From Mediterranea massiliensis (lineage in GTDB: Bacteria; Bacteroidota; Bacteroidia; Bacteroidales; Bacteroidaceae), in assembly GCA_015060685.1 (NCBI GenBank), contig SUXZ01000019.1:1-46084 (forward strand): a stretch of 46,084 nucleotides of DNA, given 5' to 3'. How positions within the stretch are numbered: position 1 is the stretch's first letter; each line of letters begins with the position of its first letter. Below the pieces are notes generated by a model. It ran no database searches. It was not told where the DNA came from and saw only the letters and a program-made list of their open reading frames with translations. Both the position numbers and the translations under genes were made by a program. Positions 32,410 to 40,959 of the stretch are shown in pieces.

Positions 32410-32456
32410 ACAAAAACGGCCGCAACCAATAAAGATTGCGGCCGTTACTATTATAT
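32410..32456. terminator. Terminator of dinD; copy 1 of a 47-bp direct repeat
   Basis: The stem ACGGCCGCAA ... TTGCGGCCGT forms a strong hairpin. The same 47 bases, with two changes in the loop, occur at 33420-33466 after the rubrerythrin gene. Confidence 0.8.
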
Positions 32457-32462
32457 CACATG

Positions 32463-33317
32463 TTATTTCGGTAATTTCTTAGTATTCTTTTCCAAGAGTT
32501 TCTCTTCGCGTGCCACTCTGCGCTCAACTTTCTTTATATCTTCAGCTACAGGTAATTCTTCAGGGCGTATGCCACGGTCAAGCAACATTTTTCTAACGCT
32601 TTGATTGTTTTGTATATGCTCGCCCGTGATAGGAACTTCTCCTTGTAAGTCTTTTTGCTCTACATTGTAGTTAGTCATCTCTGTGGCAAGATTCTTGGCC
32701 GCTATGGTCAATGTAGGCAGATGATCGGCTAAAGCACCATTTTTCACTCCCAAACGCTTCTTCATCTGCTCGGTGTTTACACCACCAAACAAAGCCGTAT
32801 CTCCTTTGGAACGAATTCGACCAAAACCCTTATCATCTACTCCTCGTTGATAGATATTTTGACTCAATTGCTTCTCAGAACTGCGCAAACGTTCACGAGT
32901 CTCTAATCGTGATATCAACTGTAAGCGTTCTTCAATTAGTTCTGCATTGCGCGTCTGGATAGCAAAGTAGCTTTGAGCAAAAGCTATTTCCTCTTTCTTT
33001 GGATCACCATTCTGTGCAATAATATAACACGCATAGCGAGTAAGCATGTAATCTTGCACTGGACGTTGAGATCCACTGCCCAATCGAACCATTTTCGTGA
33101 CCTCACGAAAATGGTCATTTACATTGATTCCCTGCGTATTACATGATTCGACAGCACGATTGATAGCTACAATAAAATTCTCCCACCTGGCATATCCCAA
33201 TACTGCTTGTAATTCGCGAGCATACCATACCTCCATTGGTTCTCCATTATCATCGGAAATACACTTCGCTATACTATCAAAACTATTCTTGTATCGGTTA
33301 ATTTTCAGAATATCCAT
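32463..33317 (-). CDS. dinD: DNA damage-inducible protein D
   Basis: A 284-residue protein close in length to E. coli DinD (274). The N-terminal half is a BRO-N-like domain (EVWYARELQAVLGYARWENF) followed by NDHFREVTKMVRLGSGSQR and YMLTRYACYIIAQNGDPKK. The C-terminal half has the DinD-typical GGVNTEQMKKRLGVK and NQSVRKMLLDRGIRPEELP. E. coli DinD binds RecA and inhibits strand exchange. The gene is more AT-rich than its neighbours, is scattered in bacteria and is bracketed by a 47-bp direct repeat, all signs of acquisition. A LexA-type box was not identified. Confidence 0.93.
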   Translation of the reverse strand: MDILKINRYKNSFDSIAKCISDDNGEPMEVWYARELQAVLGYARWENFIVAINRAVESCNTQGINVNDHFREVTKMVRLGSGSQRPVQDYMLTRYACYIIAQNGDPKKEEIAFAQSYFAIQTRNAELIEERLQLISRLETRERLRSSEKQLSQNIYQRGVDDKGFGRIRSKGDTALFGGVNTEQMKKRLGVKNGALADHLPTLTIAAKNLATEMTNYNVEQKDLQGEVPITGEHIQNNQSVRKMLLDRGIRPEELPVAEDIKKVERRVAREEKLLEKNTKKLPK

Positions 33318-33419
33318 GGTTGCTTGATTTACTTATTACAATGCTATAACAACTGCAAAGTTAGCGATTTATTGATAAAGAGCAACTTAAAAGGGTGTTT
33401 TTATAGAAATTATATTAAC

Positions 33420-33466
33420 ACAAAAACGGCCGCAATTAATAAAGATTGCGGCCGTTACTATTATAT
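33420..33466. terminator. Terminator of rubrerythrin; copy 2 of the 47-bp direct repeat
   Basis: The same hairpin as 32410-32456. It lies 12 bp after the rubrerythrin stop (minus strand) and upstream of dinD. Confidence 0.8.
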
Positions 33467-33478
33467 ATAAGGTGTATC

Positions 33479-34057
33479 TTACCAATTCTCTTTCTTCACT
33501 TCGAAGTGAGCTTTGGGGTGAGCACATGCCGGACAGAGTTCGGGAGCCTCTGTACCTGTATGAATATATCCACAATTGCGGCATTGCCAAGTGGTTTCGG
33601 TATCCTTTTCGAAAACCTTGCCCTCTTCGATGTTCTTTACGAAAGCGGCATAACGCTCTTCGTGACCCTTCTCGGCTATGGCAATGGCACGATACATCAT
33701 TGCAATTTCGGGGAAACCCTCCTTGTCGGCCACCTCTGCGAAGTGAGGATAATCCAACGACCACTCTTCGTGTTCGCCGGCAGCAGCAGCCTTTAGGTTG
33801 TCAAGTGTTTTGCCGATTACACCGGCAGGATAGGAAGCAGTGATTTCCACCATTCCTCCTTCGAGCCACTTGAACATACGCTTTGCATGCTCCTTTTCCT
33901 GGTCGGCTGTTTCGGTGAAGATAGCCGAAATCTGTTCGTAACCCTCTTTCTTTGCTACACTTGCAAAATAAGTATAGCGCATACGAGCTTGCGATTCACC
34001 GGCAAACGATGTCAGCAAGTTCTTTTCAGTCTGTGTTCCTTTAACGCTCTTAGCCAT
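33479..34057 (-). CDS. rbr: Rubrerythrin
   Basis: A 192-residue protein. The N-terminal di-iron four-helix domain has ESQARMRYTYFA and the EKEHA ligand motif, repeated in the second half (AEKGHEERY). The C-terminal rubredoxin-like domain carries the paired Cys motifs CRNCGYIHTG and CPACAHP. Rubrerythrin reduces hydrogen peroxide in anaerobes using electrons passed through the rubredoxin iron. It is probably a single-gene transcript. Confidence 0.96.
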   Translation of the reverse strand: MAKSVKGTQTEKNLLTSFAGESQARMRYTYFASVAKKEGYEQISAIFTETADQEKEHAKRMFKWLEGGMVEITASYPAGVIGKTLDNLKAAAAGEHEEWSLDYPHFAEVADKEGFPEIAMMYRAIAIAEKGHEERYAAFVKNIEEGKVFEKDTETTWQCRNCGYIHTGTEAPELCPACAHPKAHFEVKKENW

Positions 34058-34159
34058 AATTAATTGTATTAAGGTTTATAAATTGAACTATTTTGCTCTA
34101 TTTTTATCTTTCCGCACAAAATAACTACTTTCTAACGAATAAATAAAAGAAAAGTTCAC

Positions 34160-34167
34160 TAATTTTG
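34160..34167 (+). promoter_or_regulatory. -7 element for the SulP gene
   Basis: TAATTTTG fits TAnnTTTG. It lies 62 bp before the ATG, giving a leader of about 55 nt. Confidence 0.5.
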
Positions 34168-34229
34168 CACCCTCTTTTAAGTTTATTAACTTTTTTGATG
34201 TAATTAAATAGGTTTTTAATAGGTATTAG

Positions 34230-35912
34230 ATGAAAGCGTTCGATTTTAAGCCAAAGTTGTACACAACTTTGCAAAATTACTCTAAAGCCTTGTTTATGCA
34301 AGACTTAATGGCCGGTGTCATTGTGGGTATCGTAGCTCTTCCGTTGGCCATTGCATTTGGTATTGCTTCGGGAGTATCACCGGAAAAAGGTATCATTACA
34401 GCTATTATTGCCGGCTTCCTGATTTCTTTATTAGGCGGTAGCAAGGTACAGATTGGTGGCCCTACAGGAGCCTTTATTGTGATTATCTATGGCATCATCC
34501 AGCAATATGGAGAGGCCGGATTGATAGTAGCCACACTGATGGCCGGCATCTTGTTGGTATTGTTGGGTGTCTTCAAGTTAGGAGCCGTCATCAAGTTTAT
34601 CCCCTACCCCATTATTGTAGGTTTCACCAGCGGTATTGCCGTAACCATCTTCACCACCCAGGTGGCCGATGTATTCGGTTTGACGTTTGGCGACGAGAAG
34701 GTGCCCGGCGACTTTATCGGAAAATGGATGGTTTATTTCCGCCACTTCGACACCATCAACTGGTGGAACACAGCCGTCAGCATACTCAGTATCATCATCA
34801 TAGCCGTTACTCCTCGTTTCTCGAAGAAGATACCCGGCTCGTTGGTAGCCATTATCCTGGTAACAGTTGGTGTTTACCTGCTTAAGATGTATGGTGGAAT
34901 CACTTGCATCGATACCATTGGCGACCGCTTCAGCATCAAATCGGAACTTCCTGATGCTGTGGTTCCCGACTTGAATTGGAATGCCATCCGCAACCTCTTC
35001 CCCGTGGCCGTAACCATTGCCGTATTGGGAGCCATCGAATCGTTGCTCTCGGCAGCTGTAGCCGATGGTATGATTAGCGACAAGCACGACTCGAATACAG
35101 AACTCATTGCACAAGGTGTGGCCAACATCGTTACACCTTTGTTTGGCGGTATCCCTGCCACCGGTGCCATTGCCCGCACCATGGCGAACATCAATAACGG
35201 TGGTAAGACACCCGTTGCCGGTATTGTGCATGCCATAGTACTGTTGCTTATTCTGCTATTCCTGATGCCATTGGCACAATACATTCCTATGGGATGTCTG
35301 GCCGGTGTACTGGTAATCGTATCGTATAACATGAGTGGATGGCGTACCTTCAAGGCATTGATGAAGAACCCGAAATCGGATGTAACCGTGTTGCTGATAA
35401 CCTTCTTCCTGACCGTTATCTTCGACCTGACCATCGCCATCGAATTTGGTTTGGTAATTGCCTGCGTGCTCTTCATGCGCCGTGTAATGGAGACTACCGA
35501 GATTTCGGTTATCCAAAACGAAATCGACCCGTCGAAAGAGACCGATATGACTTTGGCAGAAGAGCACCTGATTATCCCCGAAAAGGTGGAAGTGTACGAA
35601 ATCAATGGTCCATACTTCTTTGGTATAGCAACCAAGTTCGAGGAAATGATGTCATTGTCGGGCGAGCGTCCTCGTCCGAAAGTACGTATTGTACGTATGC
35701 GTAAAGTGCCTTTCATCGACTCTACAGGTATCCACAACTTGGAAAACCTCTGCCTGATGTCGCAAAAGGAACACATCACCATTGTACTCTCTGGCGTAAA
35801 CGAGAAAGTACACAAAGTGCTCGAAAAATCAGGATTCTATGAATTGTTAGGCAAAGATAATATCTGCCCCAACATCAACGTAGCCCTTGAACGTGCCAAG
35901 GAATTGGTTTAA
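34230..35912 (+). CDS. SulP-family anion transporter with STAS domain
   Basis: A 560-residue protein. About 12-14 membrane segments fill residues 25-430, including the SLC26/SulP signature near the start (LMAGVIVGIVALPLAIAFG) and GGSKVQIGGPTGAF. A cytoplasmic STAS domain covers the last 120 residues (VRMRKVPFIDSTGIHNLE). The family carries sulfate, bicarbonate or dicarboxylates; the substrate here cannot be told. The stop overlaps the stop of the convergent nuclease gene by three to four bases, with no terminator between. Confidence 0.93.
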   Translation: MKAFDFKPKLYTTLQNYSKALFMQDLMAGVIVGIVALPLAIAFGIASGVSPEKGIITAIIAGFLISLLGGSKVQIGGPTGAFIVIIYGIIQQYGEAGLIVATLMAGILLVLLGVFKLGAVIKFIPYPIIVGFTSGIAVTIFTTQVADVFGLTFGDEKVPGDFIGKWMVYFRHFDTINWWNTAVSILSIIIIAVTPRFSKKIPGSLVAIILVTVGVYLLKMYGGITCIDTIGDRFSIKSELPDAVVPDLNWNAIRNLFPVAVTIAVLGAIESLLSAAVADGMISDKHDSNTELIAQGVANIVTPLFGGIPATGAIARTMANINNGGKTPVAGIVHAIVLLLILLFLMPLAQYIPMGCLAGVLVIVSYNMSGWRTFKALMKNPKSDVTVLLITFFLTVIFDLTIAIEFGLVIACVLFMRRVMETTEISVIQNEIDPSKETDMTLAEEHLIIPEKVEVYEINGPYFFGIATKFEEMMSLSGERPRPKVRIVRMRKVPFIDSTGIHNLENLCLMSQKEHITIVLSGVNEKVHKVLEKSGFYELLGKDNICPNINVALERAKELV

Positions 35913-36886
35913 TCCAACCCCCACGAACGAAGATTGATTTGCTTCTCTACCATTGCCTCCACATCGTTGGGCAGTGCCGGGAAGAAATCGATACCGGTCA
36001 TAGCTTCTACCTCGTCAACACTCATGGCATACTTGCCTAAGTGTTGGCGAGTATTTGTATTCTGGAATACAAATCCCACCGCCCGAGGTTGCTTGCCGGC
36101 CGTGCTTAATATCACCTTAAAGAAAGCATCGGGCACTACCACCTTCTGTCTTCTTCCGATGGTTTTGGGCGATTTACTGTTAACAATCGGTCCGCACACC
36201 ACATACAATCCATCCTCTTTCTCGGCCCAGAAGCGACACATCTCTTCCAAGTCGTTCCAATCGCCACTATTCAGCTTATGGTCTTGCGGACACATATTGG
36301 TCATGTAGAAACTCTCTTGCATGGCCTTCCAATGATAGCGATTATCGCCTGCCGGACACATGTGTCCACGGTCGTAACCCGAACCACGATAGTCGTTGGT
36401 AGTAACCGCTTCCGATTCTTTCAAATCCGGATCGGGCAGAAACTCGTTGGTGCGGCTTTCGTTGTTCTTCAGTTCGCTTTTATCTATCTTCCATGCCACC
36501 CAGTTGGGCATTTTCCACTTTTTGTTGTACGAAGTAATGTAGTTCATACGACTCATGATGCGTTCCGAACGATTCTTGATACTTGCCGGACGCTCCAAAT
36601 TCTTTATATCCGATAGTTTAACCTGCTCTTTCTTGGTGGTTTGAACCGAAACTTCTGCTTGTTTCTCCGATACTTTCTGCTTCACCTCCTCCTTTATAGT
36701 TTCCACTTTATCGGCTACTACAGCTTGTATTTCTTCCACTTTTTCCACTACCACTTTCTCGTGTTGTTCACCTTTAAAGACAAACCCAAAAATGGCCTCA
36801 TGAAACCAACATACTGCCCCTATTGCAATAATCAATACAACATACAACAAGCTTGAACCACTATCATTTTTCTTTTTCTTTGCCAT
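35909..36886 (-). CDS. DNA/RNA non-specific endonuclease, membrane-anchored
   Basis: A 325-residue protein. An N-terminal lysine-rich start (MAKKKKND) and one membrane segment (about residues 12-33) are followed by a Glu/Val/Lys-rich helical stalk (residues about 40-90). A His-Me-finger nuclease domain follows, with DRGHMCPAGDNR (catalytic His) and the Mg-binding Asn region FYMTNMCPQDHKLNSGDW. The nuclease would therefore sit outside the cytoplasmic membrane, suited to degrading external DNA for nutrients or defence. The frame opens at 36910, but ATG 36886 starts the conserved basic N-terminus. It begins 10 bp after the radical SAM gene. Confidence 0.9.
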   Translation of the reverse strand: MAKKKKNDSGSSLLYVVLIIAIGAVCWFHEAIFGFVFKGEQHEKVVVEKVEEIQAVVADKVETIKEEVKQKVSEKQAEVSVQTTKKEQVKLSDIKNLERPASIKNRSERIMSRMNYITSYNKKWKMPNWVAWKIDKSELKNNESRTNEFLPDPDLKESEAVTTNDYRGSGYDRGHMCPAGDNRYHWKAMQESFYMTNMCPQDHKLNSGDWNDLEEMCRFWAEKEDGLYVVCGPIVNSKSPKTIGRRQKVVVPDAFFKVILSTAGKQPRAVGFVFQNTNTRQHLGKYAMSVDEVEAMTGIDFFPALPNDVEAMVEKQINLRSWGLD

Positions 36887-36896
36887 AATCGTTCTA

Positions 36897-37670
36897 TTAA
36901 TAAGAAACACTTACTTCCAATCCCTCTTCACGCAATTTTTGTGCTATTCTATCCAACTCTTCGTGCGAAGCCTTTTCCAATCCCGCCACCGGCGTTTCAC
37001 GGTCGATGGTATAAATCATCACCTGGCTCGGTGCAATCTCCTTGACCACCTTCAACCATGGCAACACATACTCATCGCCGGTGTTGTTCACATCCTTTCC
37101 GCCATACGTTCCCTTCAAGAACATGGTTTGAATGATGCAGTGACCTTCGAAAGCCTTCATCCGCTCGATAACATCGGGCAGCGAATACCTTCCCACCGGT
37201 GCATCCACCAAGCGGATAAACGATTCATCCACCGTATCCAGTTTCAATATGTTATTATCCACCCGCTTCAATGCCTCGAACACGGCCGGTTTATGTAGCA
37301 TAGTGGCATTACTAAGCACACTTACCTTGGCATTTGGAAAATACTTGTCGCGCAAGTAAATGGTATCGTCCATGATTTCGGCAAAATACGGATGAGCCGT
37401 CGGCTCGCCATTGCCGGCAAAAGTCAGCACATCGGGAAAAGGCCCGTTTTTCTGCATATCCAATAAACGAGCTTCCAATGCCTCGGCCACCTCTTGTCGG
37501 GTTGGTCGCGACGAAGAGGGACGAAACATTTCGTTCAGTCCACATTCGCAATAAATACAGTTGAAACTACACAATTTTCCATCGGCAGGCATCAGGTTTA
37601 TTCCCAACGAAACACCCAACCTGCGCGAGTGTACAGGACCGAATATCGGTGATGGATAAATAACTGTCAT
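36897..37670 (-). CDS. Radical SAM protein
   Basis: A 257-residue protein. The cluster motif CSFNCIYCECG (CxxxCxxC) lies near residue 34, after SRRLGVSLGINLMP. TFAGNGEPTAHP corresponds to the GGE-type SAM-contact motif, and SNATML, KLDTVDE and GTYGGKD follow. It resembles the small radical SAM family often annotated as wybutosine-like or MoaA-like in Bacteroidota. The product is unknown. It is co-directional with the nuclease gene and has its own -7 element. Confidence 0.85.
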   Translation of the reverse strand: MTVIYPSPIFGPVHSRRLGVSLGINLMPADGKLCSFNCIYCECGLNEMFRPSSSRPTRQEVAEALEARLLDMQKNGPFPDVLTFAGNGEPTAHPYFAEIMDDTIYLRDKYFPNAKVSVLSNATMLHKPAVFEALKRVDNNILKLDTVDESFIRLVDAPVGRYSLPDVIERMKAFEGHCIIQTMFLKGTYGGKDVNNTGDEYVLPWLKVVKEIAPSQVMIYTIDRETPVAGLEKASHEELDRIAQKLREEGLEVSVSY

Positions 37671-37696
37671 TACTTAAATCTTGTTTAATTATTGCA

Positions 37697-37704
37697 CAAA
37701 GGTA
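37697..37704 (-). promoter_or_regulatory. -7 element for the radical SAM-nuclease unit
   Basis: Minus-strand TACCTTTG, 26 bp before the radical SAM ATG. Confidence 0.55.
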
Positions 37705-37746
37705 TAAAGAAAAGCGTATAAAGTATGTCATTTTCACGAAATAACT

Positions 37747-37754
37747 TACATTTG
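37747..37754 (+). promoter_or_regulatory. -7 element abutting the DUF4294 start codon
   Basis: TACATTTG ends four bases before the ATG at 37759, so transcription would start at or just before the ATG. This implies an almost leaderless mRNA. Confidence 0.5.
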
Positions 37755-37758
37755 CAAA

Positions 37759-38376
37759 ATGAAACAATGGGTAAACATAATGGTTTTGCTGCTTTTCTTG
37801 TTTTCTGTTAAAGAAGCAAAGGCACAACAGGTTATTACCAAACCGTCGCAAATGGAAAAACCACTTGTATTGGCACCCATGTGTGTGTACGAAGGCGACA
37901 CCATCCCCTACTTCACCCTTCCTACCGTACACATTTTCAAACCCATCTACTTTAAGAACAATCGCGAACGACAGAAATATAATAAATTAGTGCGCGATGT
38001 AAAGAAAGTGCTACCACTTTCCAAAGAGATACGCAGAGCCGTACTCGAAACCTACGAAGTGCTACAAACACTTCCCACCGAGAAAGCACGCAATGCACAT
38101 ATTAAAGCCGTGGAAAAGAGCGTAAAGAAACAATATACGCCCATCATGAAGAAACTCACCTTCTCGCAAGGCAAACTACTGATTAAATTGGTTGACAGAC
38201 AGACCAACTCTACCGGCTACGAACTGGTAAAAGCCTTTATGGGCCCCTTGAAAGCCGGTTTTTACCAAGCTTTTGCAGCCCTGTTTGGTGCAAGTCTTAA
38301 GAAAGAATACGATGCCACCGGCGACGATGCCATGGTGGAACGGGTCATCATTTTAGTAGAAAGCGGACAAATCTAA
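37759..38376 (+). CDS. DUF4294 domain-containing exported protein
   Basis: A 205-residue protein with a signal peptide (MKQWVNIMVLLLFLFSVKEAKAQ). The DUF4294 core is recognisable: YEGDTIPYFTLPTVHIFKP, then NRERQKYNKLVRDVKKVLP, and KLLIKLVDRQTNSTGYELVKA. It is widespread in Bacteroidota and of unknown function, probably periplasmic. The second Met (37780) would drop the Lys needed for a good signal peptide, so ATG 37759 is kept despite the promoter being so close. Confidence 0.88.
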   Translation: MKQWVNIMVLLLFLFSVKEAKAQQVITKPSQMEKPLVLAPMCVYEGDTIPYFTLPTVHIFKPIYFKNNRERQKYNKLVRDVKKVLPLSKEIRRAVLETYEVLQTLPTEKARNAHIKAVEKSVKKQYTPIMKKLTFSQGKLLIKLVDRQTNSTGYELVKAFMGPLKAGFYQAFAALFGASLKKEYDATGDDAMVERVIILVESGQI

Positions 38377-38377
38377 T

Positions 38378-38914
38378 TTATTCGTTCATCAGTCTGTTGG
38401 CACACTCGTAAATCACGATACCTGCCGTAACCGACACATTCAACGAATGTTTCGTACCATATTGCGGAATCTCTATGCAACCATCGCTATGATTGATAAC
38501 CTCCTGTTCTACCCCTTTCACTTCGTTACCGAAAACAATGGCATATTTCTTGTTACGATCCATTTCCCATTTATCCAGCATGGTACTTCCTTCGGCCTGT
38601 TCGATAGAAAATACGGTATATCCGTTTTGCTTCAATTCATCTACCGCATCCACCGTGTTTTGATAATATTTCCAATCTACCGTATCTTCGGCACCCAAAG
38701 CCGTCTTGTGTATTTCGGCATGAGGAGGTACAGCCGTAATACCGCACAAACAGATACATTCCACCCTGAAAGCATCCGATGTGCGAAACACACTACCTAT
38801 GTTATGCAAACTCCTTACATTATCCAATACCACCACCAAAGGCAATTTGTCTGCCTCCTTAAAAGCTTCTACACTGATTCTGTTCAGTTCGGTAATCTTC
38901 AGTTTACGATACAT
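38378..38914 (-). CDS. TrmH/SpoU-family RNA 2'-O-methyltransferase
   Basis: A 178-residue protein (180 from the alternative start at 38920). The SPOUT-fold motifs are all present: VVLDNVRSLHNIGSVFRTSDAF (motif 1, shown only to position it near residue 29), AIVFGNEVKGV (motif 2) and SLNVSVTAGIVIYE (motif 3). It methylates a ribose in tRNA or rRNA; the target is not evident. It is convergent with the DUF4294 gene, one base apart, without a terminator. Confidence 0.92.
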   Translation of the reverse strand: MYRKLKITELNRISVEAFKEADKLPLVVVLDNVRSLHNIGSVFRTSDAFRVECICLCGITAVPPHAEIHKTALGAEDTVDWKYYQNTVDAVDELKQNGYTVFSIEQAEGSTMLDKWEMDRNKKYAIVFGNEVKGVEQEVINHSDGCIEIPQYGTKHSLNVSVTAGIVIYECANRLMNE

Positions 38915-38920
38915 AGTCAT

Positions 38921-39392
38921 ACATTTTTTGTTATCGGTGCAAAAATACTATTTTCTGTTCATTTAACTGTTAATAACTGGTGCAAAACCGGTGGAAACTT
39001 CTCAGATAAATTCATGCTAAATAAGTTGTAAATTCAAAATCTTCGCCTACCAGGCCTAAAATTGAAACCTCCAAAAAAGTTAACCATAATTTTTCTCTTT
39101 AATATCCACCTATTTTTCAATACTAATTTGCGGTTTCTTCAGCCGAAAGTTATTAACTTTGCAAATTATTAACAGGATGTTGATAAGTAAACAAGATAAA
39201 TCAATATCTCGTTTATTATCAATAGATAGAACAATGGTTGGATGTGTTGAAAACATATCAATAACTTTTTGTTTTCGACTAATAAGTTAAAAAACAAATA
39301 ATTTGCCAATTTGTTATCAACACTATCAACCGGCTATCATCATCATCAAGTATTTTTTCTTTTAAAATAAGAAATAAACTATATATATAATT
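38921..39392. other. AT-rich spacer and long nadA leader with TTATCAACA boxes
   Basis: No gene. It contains the nadA promoter (TTTG 39127-39130, TAACTTTG 39154-39161), and after it a leader of roughly 225 nt. Two perfect TTATCAACA boxes face each other (39178-39186 on the minus strand, 39314-39322 on the plus strand). Looser relatives are at 39216-39224 (TTATCAATA) and 39255-39263 (ATATCAATA). These are one base from the DnaA-box consensus TTATCCACA. Confidence 0.5.
39127..39161 (+). promoter_or_regulatory. Promoter of nadA
   Basis: TTTG at 39127-39130 and TAACTTTG at 39154-39161, 23 bp apart. The next ATG in frame with NadA is at 39393, so the leader is unusually long for this window. Confidence 0.5.
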
Positions 39393-40331
39393 ATGGATAA
39401 TCTGATTGATGCTATCAAGCAACTGAAAAAAGAGAAGAATGCCGTTATCTTGGGACACTACTACCAGCGTAGCGAGATACAAGAGATTTCCGACTTTGTT
39501 GGAGACAGTCTGGCACTGGCTCAATGGGCAGCCAAGACCGAAGCCGACATCATTGTGATGTGTGGCGTTCATTTCATGGGCGAAACGGCCAAGGTACTCT
39601 GTCCGGGCAAAAAGGTATTGGTACCCGACATGGAGGCCGGTTGTTCGTTGGCCGATAGTTGTCCGGCCGACAAGTTTGCTCAATTTGTTCAAGCGCATCC
39701 TAATCATACAGTTATTTCTTACGTTAACACTACTGCGGCAGTCAAGGCCGTAACCGATGTGGTAGTAACCTCGACCAATGCTCGTCAGATAGTAGAAAGT
39801 TTCCCCAAAGATGAGAAAATTATTTTTGGTCCCGATAGAAATTTAGGCGGATATATCAACCGGGTTACCGGACGCAACATGTTACTTTGGGACGGAAGTT
39901 GCCATGTACATGAGCAATTCTCGGTGGAAAAGTTGGTTGAAACAAAAGCACAGCATCCCGATGCCCTTATCTTGGCTCATCCCGAGTGCAAGGAAGCCAT
40001 TCAGCAACTGGCCGATGTAGTGGGCTCTACAGCTGCTCTGTTAAAGTATGCCGTAGCTCATCCTGAAAAGAAATACATTGTAGCCACCGAATCGGGTATC
40101 TTGCACGAGATGCAGAAGCAGTGCCCCGATACAACGTTCATTCCTGCGCCTCCCATCGATGGTAAGTGTGCATGCAATGAATGTAGCTATATGCGTCTGA
40201 ATACCCTTCAAAAGCTATACGATTGCTTGAAAAACGAATCTCCAGAGATTATAGTCGATCCGGAGATAGCCGAAAAAGCTGTTCATCCCATCGAACGGAT
40301 GTTGGATATATCGGCTAAGTTAGGATTATAG
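39393..40331 (+). CDS. nadA: Quinolinate synthase
   Basis: A 312-residue 4Fe-4S enzyme. Substrate-binding HYYQRSEIQEISDFVGDS is near residue 22. The three cluster Cys lie in VMCGVHFMGETAK, in the central region near SCHVHEQF/HPECKEA, and in the C-terminal GKCACNECSYM. It condenses iminoaspartate (from NadB) with dihydroxyacetone phosphate to quinolinate. It is the next enzyme after nadB, encoded at 30645. A terminator follows. Confidence 0.96.
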   Translation: MDNLIDAIKQLKKEKNAVILGHYYQRSEIQEISDFVGDSLALAQWAAKTEADIIVMCGVHFMGETAKVLCPGKKVLVPDMEAGCSLADSCPADKFAQFVQAHPNHTVISYVNTTAAVKAVTDVVVTSTNARQIVESFPKDEKIIFGPDRNLGGYINRVTGRNMLLWDGSCHVHEQFSVEKLVETKAQHPDALILAHPECKEAIQQLADVVGSTAALLKYAVAHPEKKYIVATESGILHEMQKQCPDTTFIPAPPIDGKCACNECSYMRLNTLQKLYDCLKNESPEIIVDPEIAEKAVHPIERMLDISAKLGL

Positions 40332-40335
40332 TTAT

Positions 40336-40373
40336 AAAAAAAGGTGATGCTTCGAAAAGCACCACCTTTTTTA
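40336..40373. terminator. Terminator between nadA and rdgB
   Basis: The stem AAAAGGTGaTGCTT / AAGCAcCACCTTTT around CGAA with A- and T-runs on both sides. It serves both convergent genes. Confidence 0.85.
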
Positions 40374-40377
40374 TGAT

Positions 40378-40959
40378 TTATTTCAGTAAGAACTTGCAAA
40401 GTTTCTGGGTTGCTACCGCCCGATGACTAATACTGTTCTTTATCTCATCACCCAGTTCGGCAAAGGTCTTGTCGTATCCTTCAGGAACGAATACAGGGTC
40501 GTATCCAAATCCTGACGTACCTTTACGCACTTTAATGATGTTTCCCTTTACAATGCCTTCAAAAAGGTGTTCTTTGCCATTTACAATCACGGCAATGGCT
40601 GTTCTGAACTGTGCCTTTCTGTTTTCTACGCCTTCCAGTTTTTTCAGCAGTTTCTGCATGTTGGCTTCCGAGTTGTGACCCTCTCCGCCGGCATACCTTG
40701 CCGAAAACACTCCAGGAGCGCCATTCAGTGCCTCTACTTCCAATCCGGTATCGTCGGCAAAGCAATCCACTCCATAACGTTCGTAAATATACCTTGCCTT
40801 TAGAAAAGCGTTTCCTTCCAAGGTATCGGCCGTTTCCGGAATATCGTCGTAGCAATCAATCTCCTTCAGGCTTAATACCTCTATTTTTTCGCCTAAAATT
40901 GCTCTTACCTCGTTCAGTTTGTGTGCATTATTGGTAGCGAATACAATCTTCTTACTCAT
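40378..40959 (-). CDS. rdgB: Non-canonical purine NTP pyrophosphatase (RdgB/HAM1)
   Basis: A 193-residue enzyme. [12 protein letters not shown] is at the N-terminus, then [34 protein letters not shown] and the C-terminal SHRAVA. It hydrolyses ITP, dITP and XTP to keep them out of nucleic acids. Its ATG overlaps the yitT stop by eight bases, so it is translationally coupled as the third gene of leuS-yitT-rdgB. Confidence 0.95.
   Translation of the reverse strand: MSKKIVFATNNAHKLNEVRAILGEKIEVLSLKEIDCYDDIPETADTLEGNAFLKARYIYERYGVDCFADDTGLEVEALNGAPGVFSARYAGGEGHNSEANMQKLLKKLEGVENRKAQFRTAIAVIVNGKEHLFEGIVKGNIIKVRKGTSGFGYDPVFVPEGYDKTFAELGDEIKNSISHRAVATQKLCKFLLK

Noticed and set aside
36641..36856. 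Small hydrophobic forward frame opposite the nuclease stalk
   Set aside because: It mirrors the Lys/Glu-rich stalk codons of the nuclease. There is no promoter and no family resemblance.
38921..39392. Chromosomal origin as a firm call
   Set aside because: Only two boxes match closely, dnaA is not nearby and gene orientation does not switch consistently. It is kept as a weak finding.
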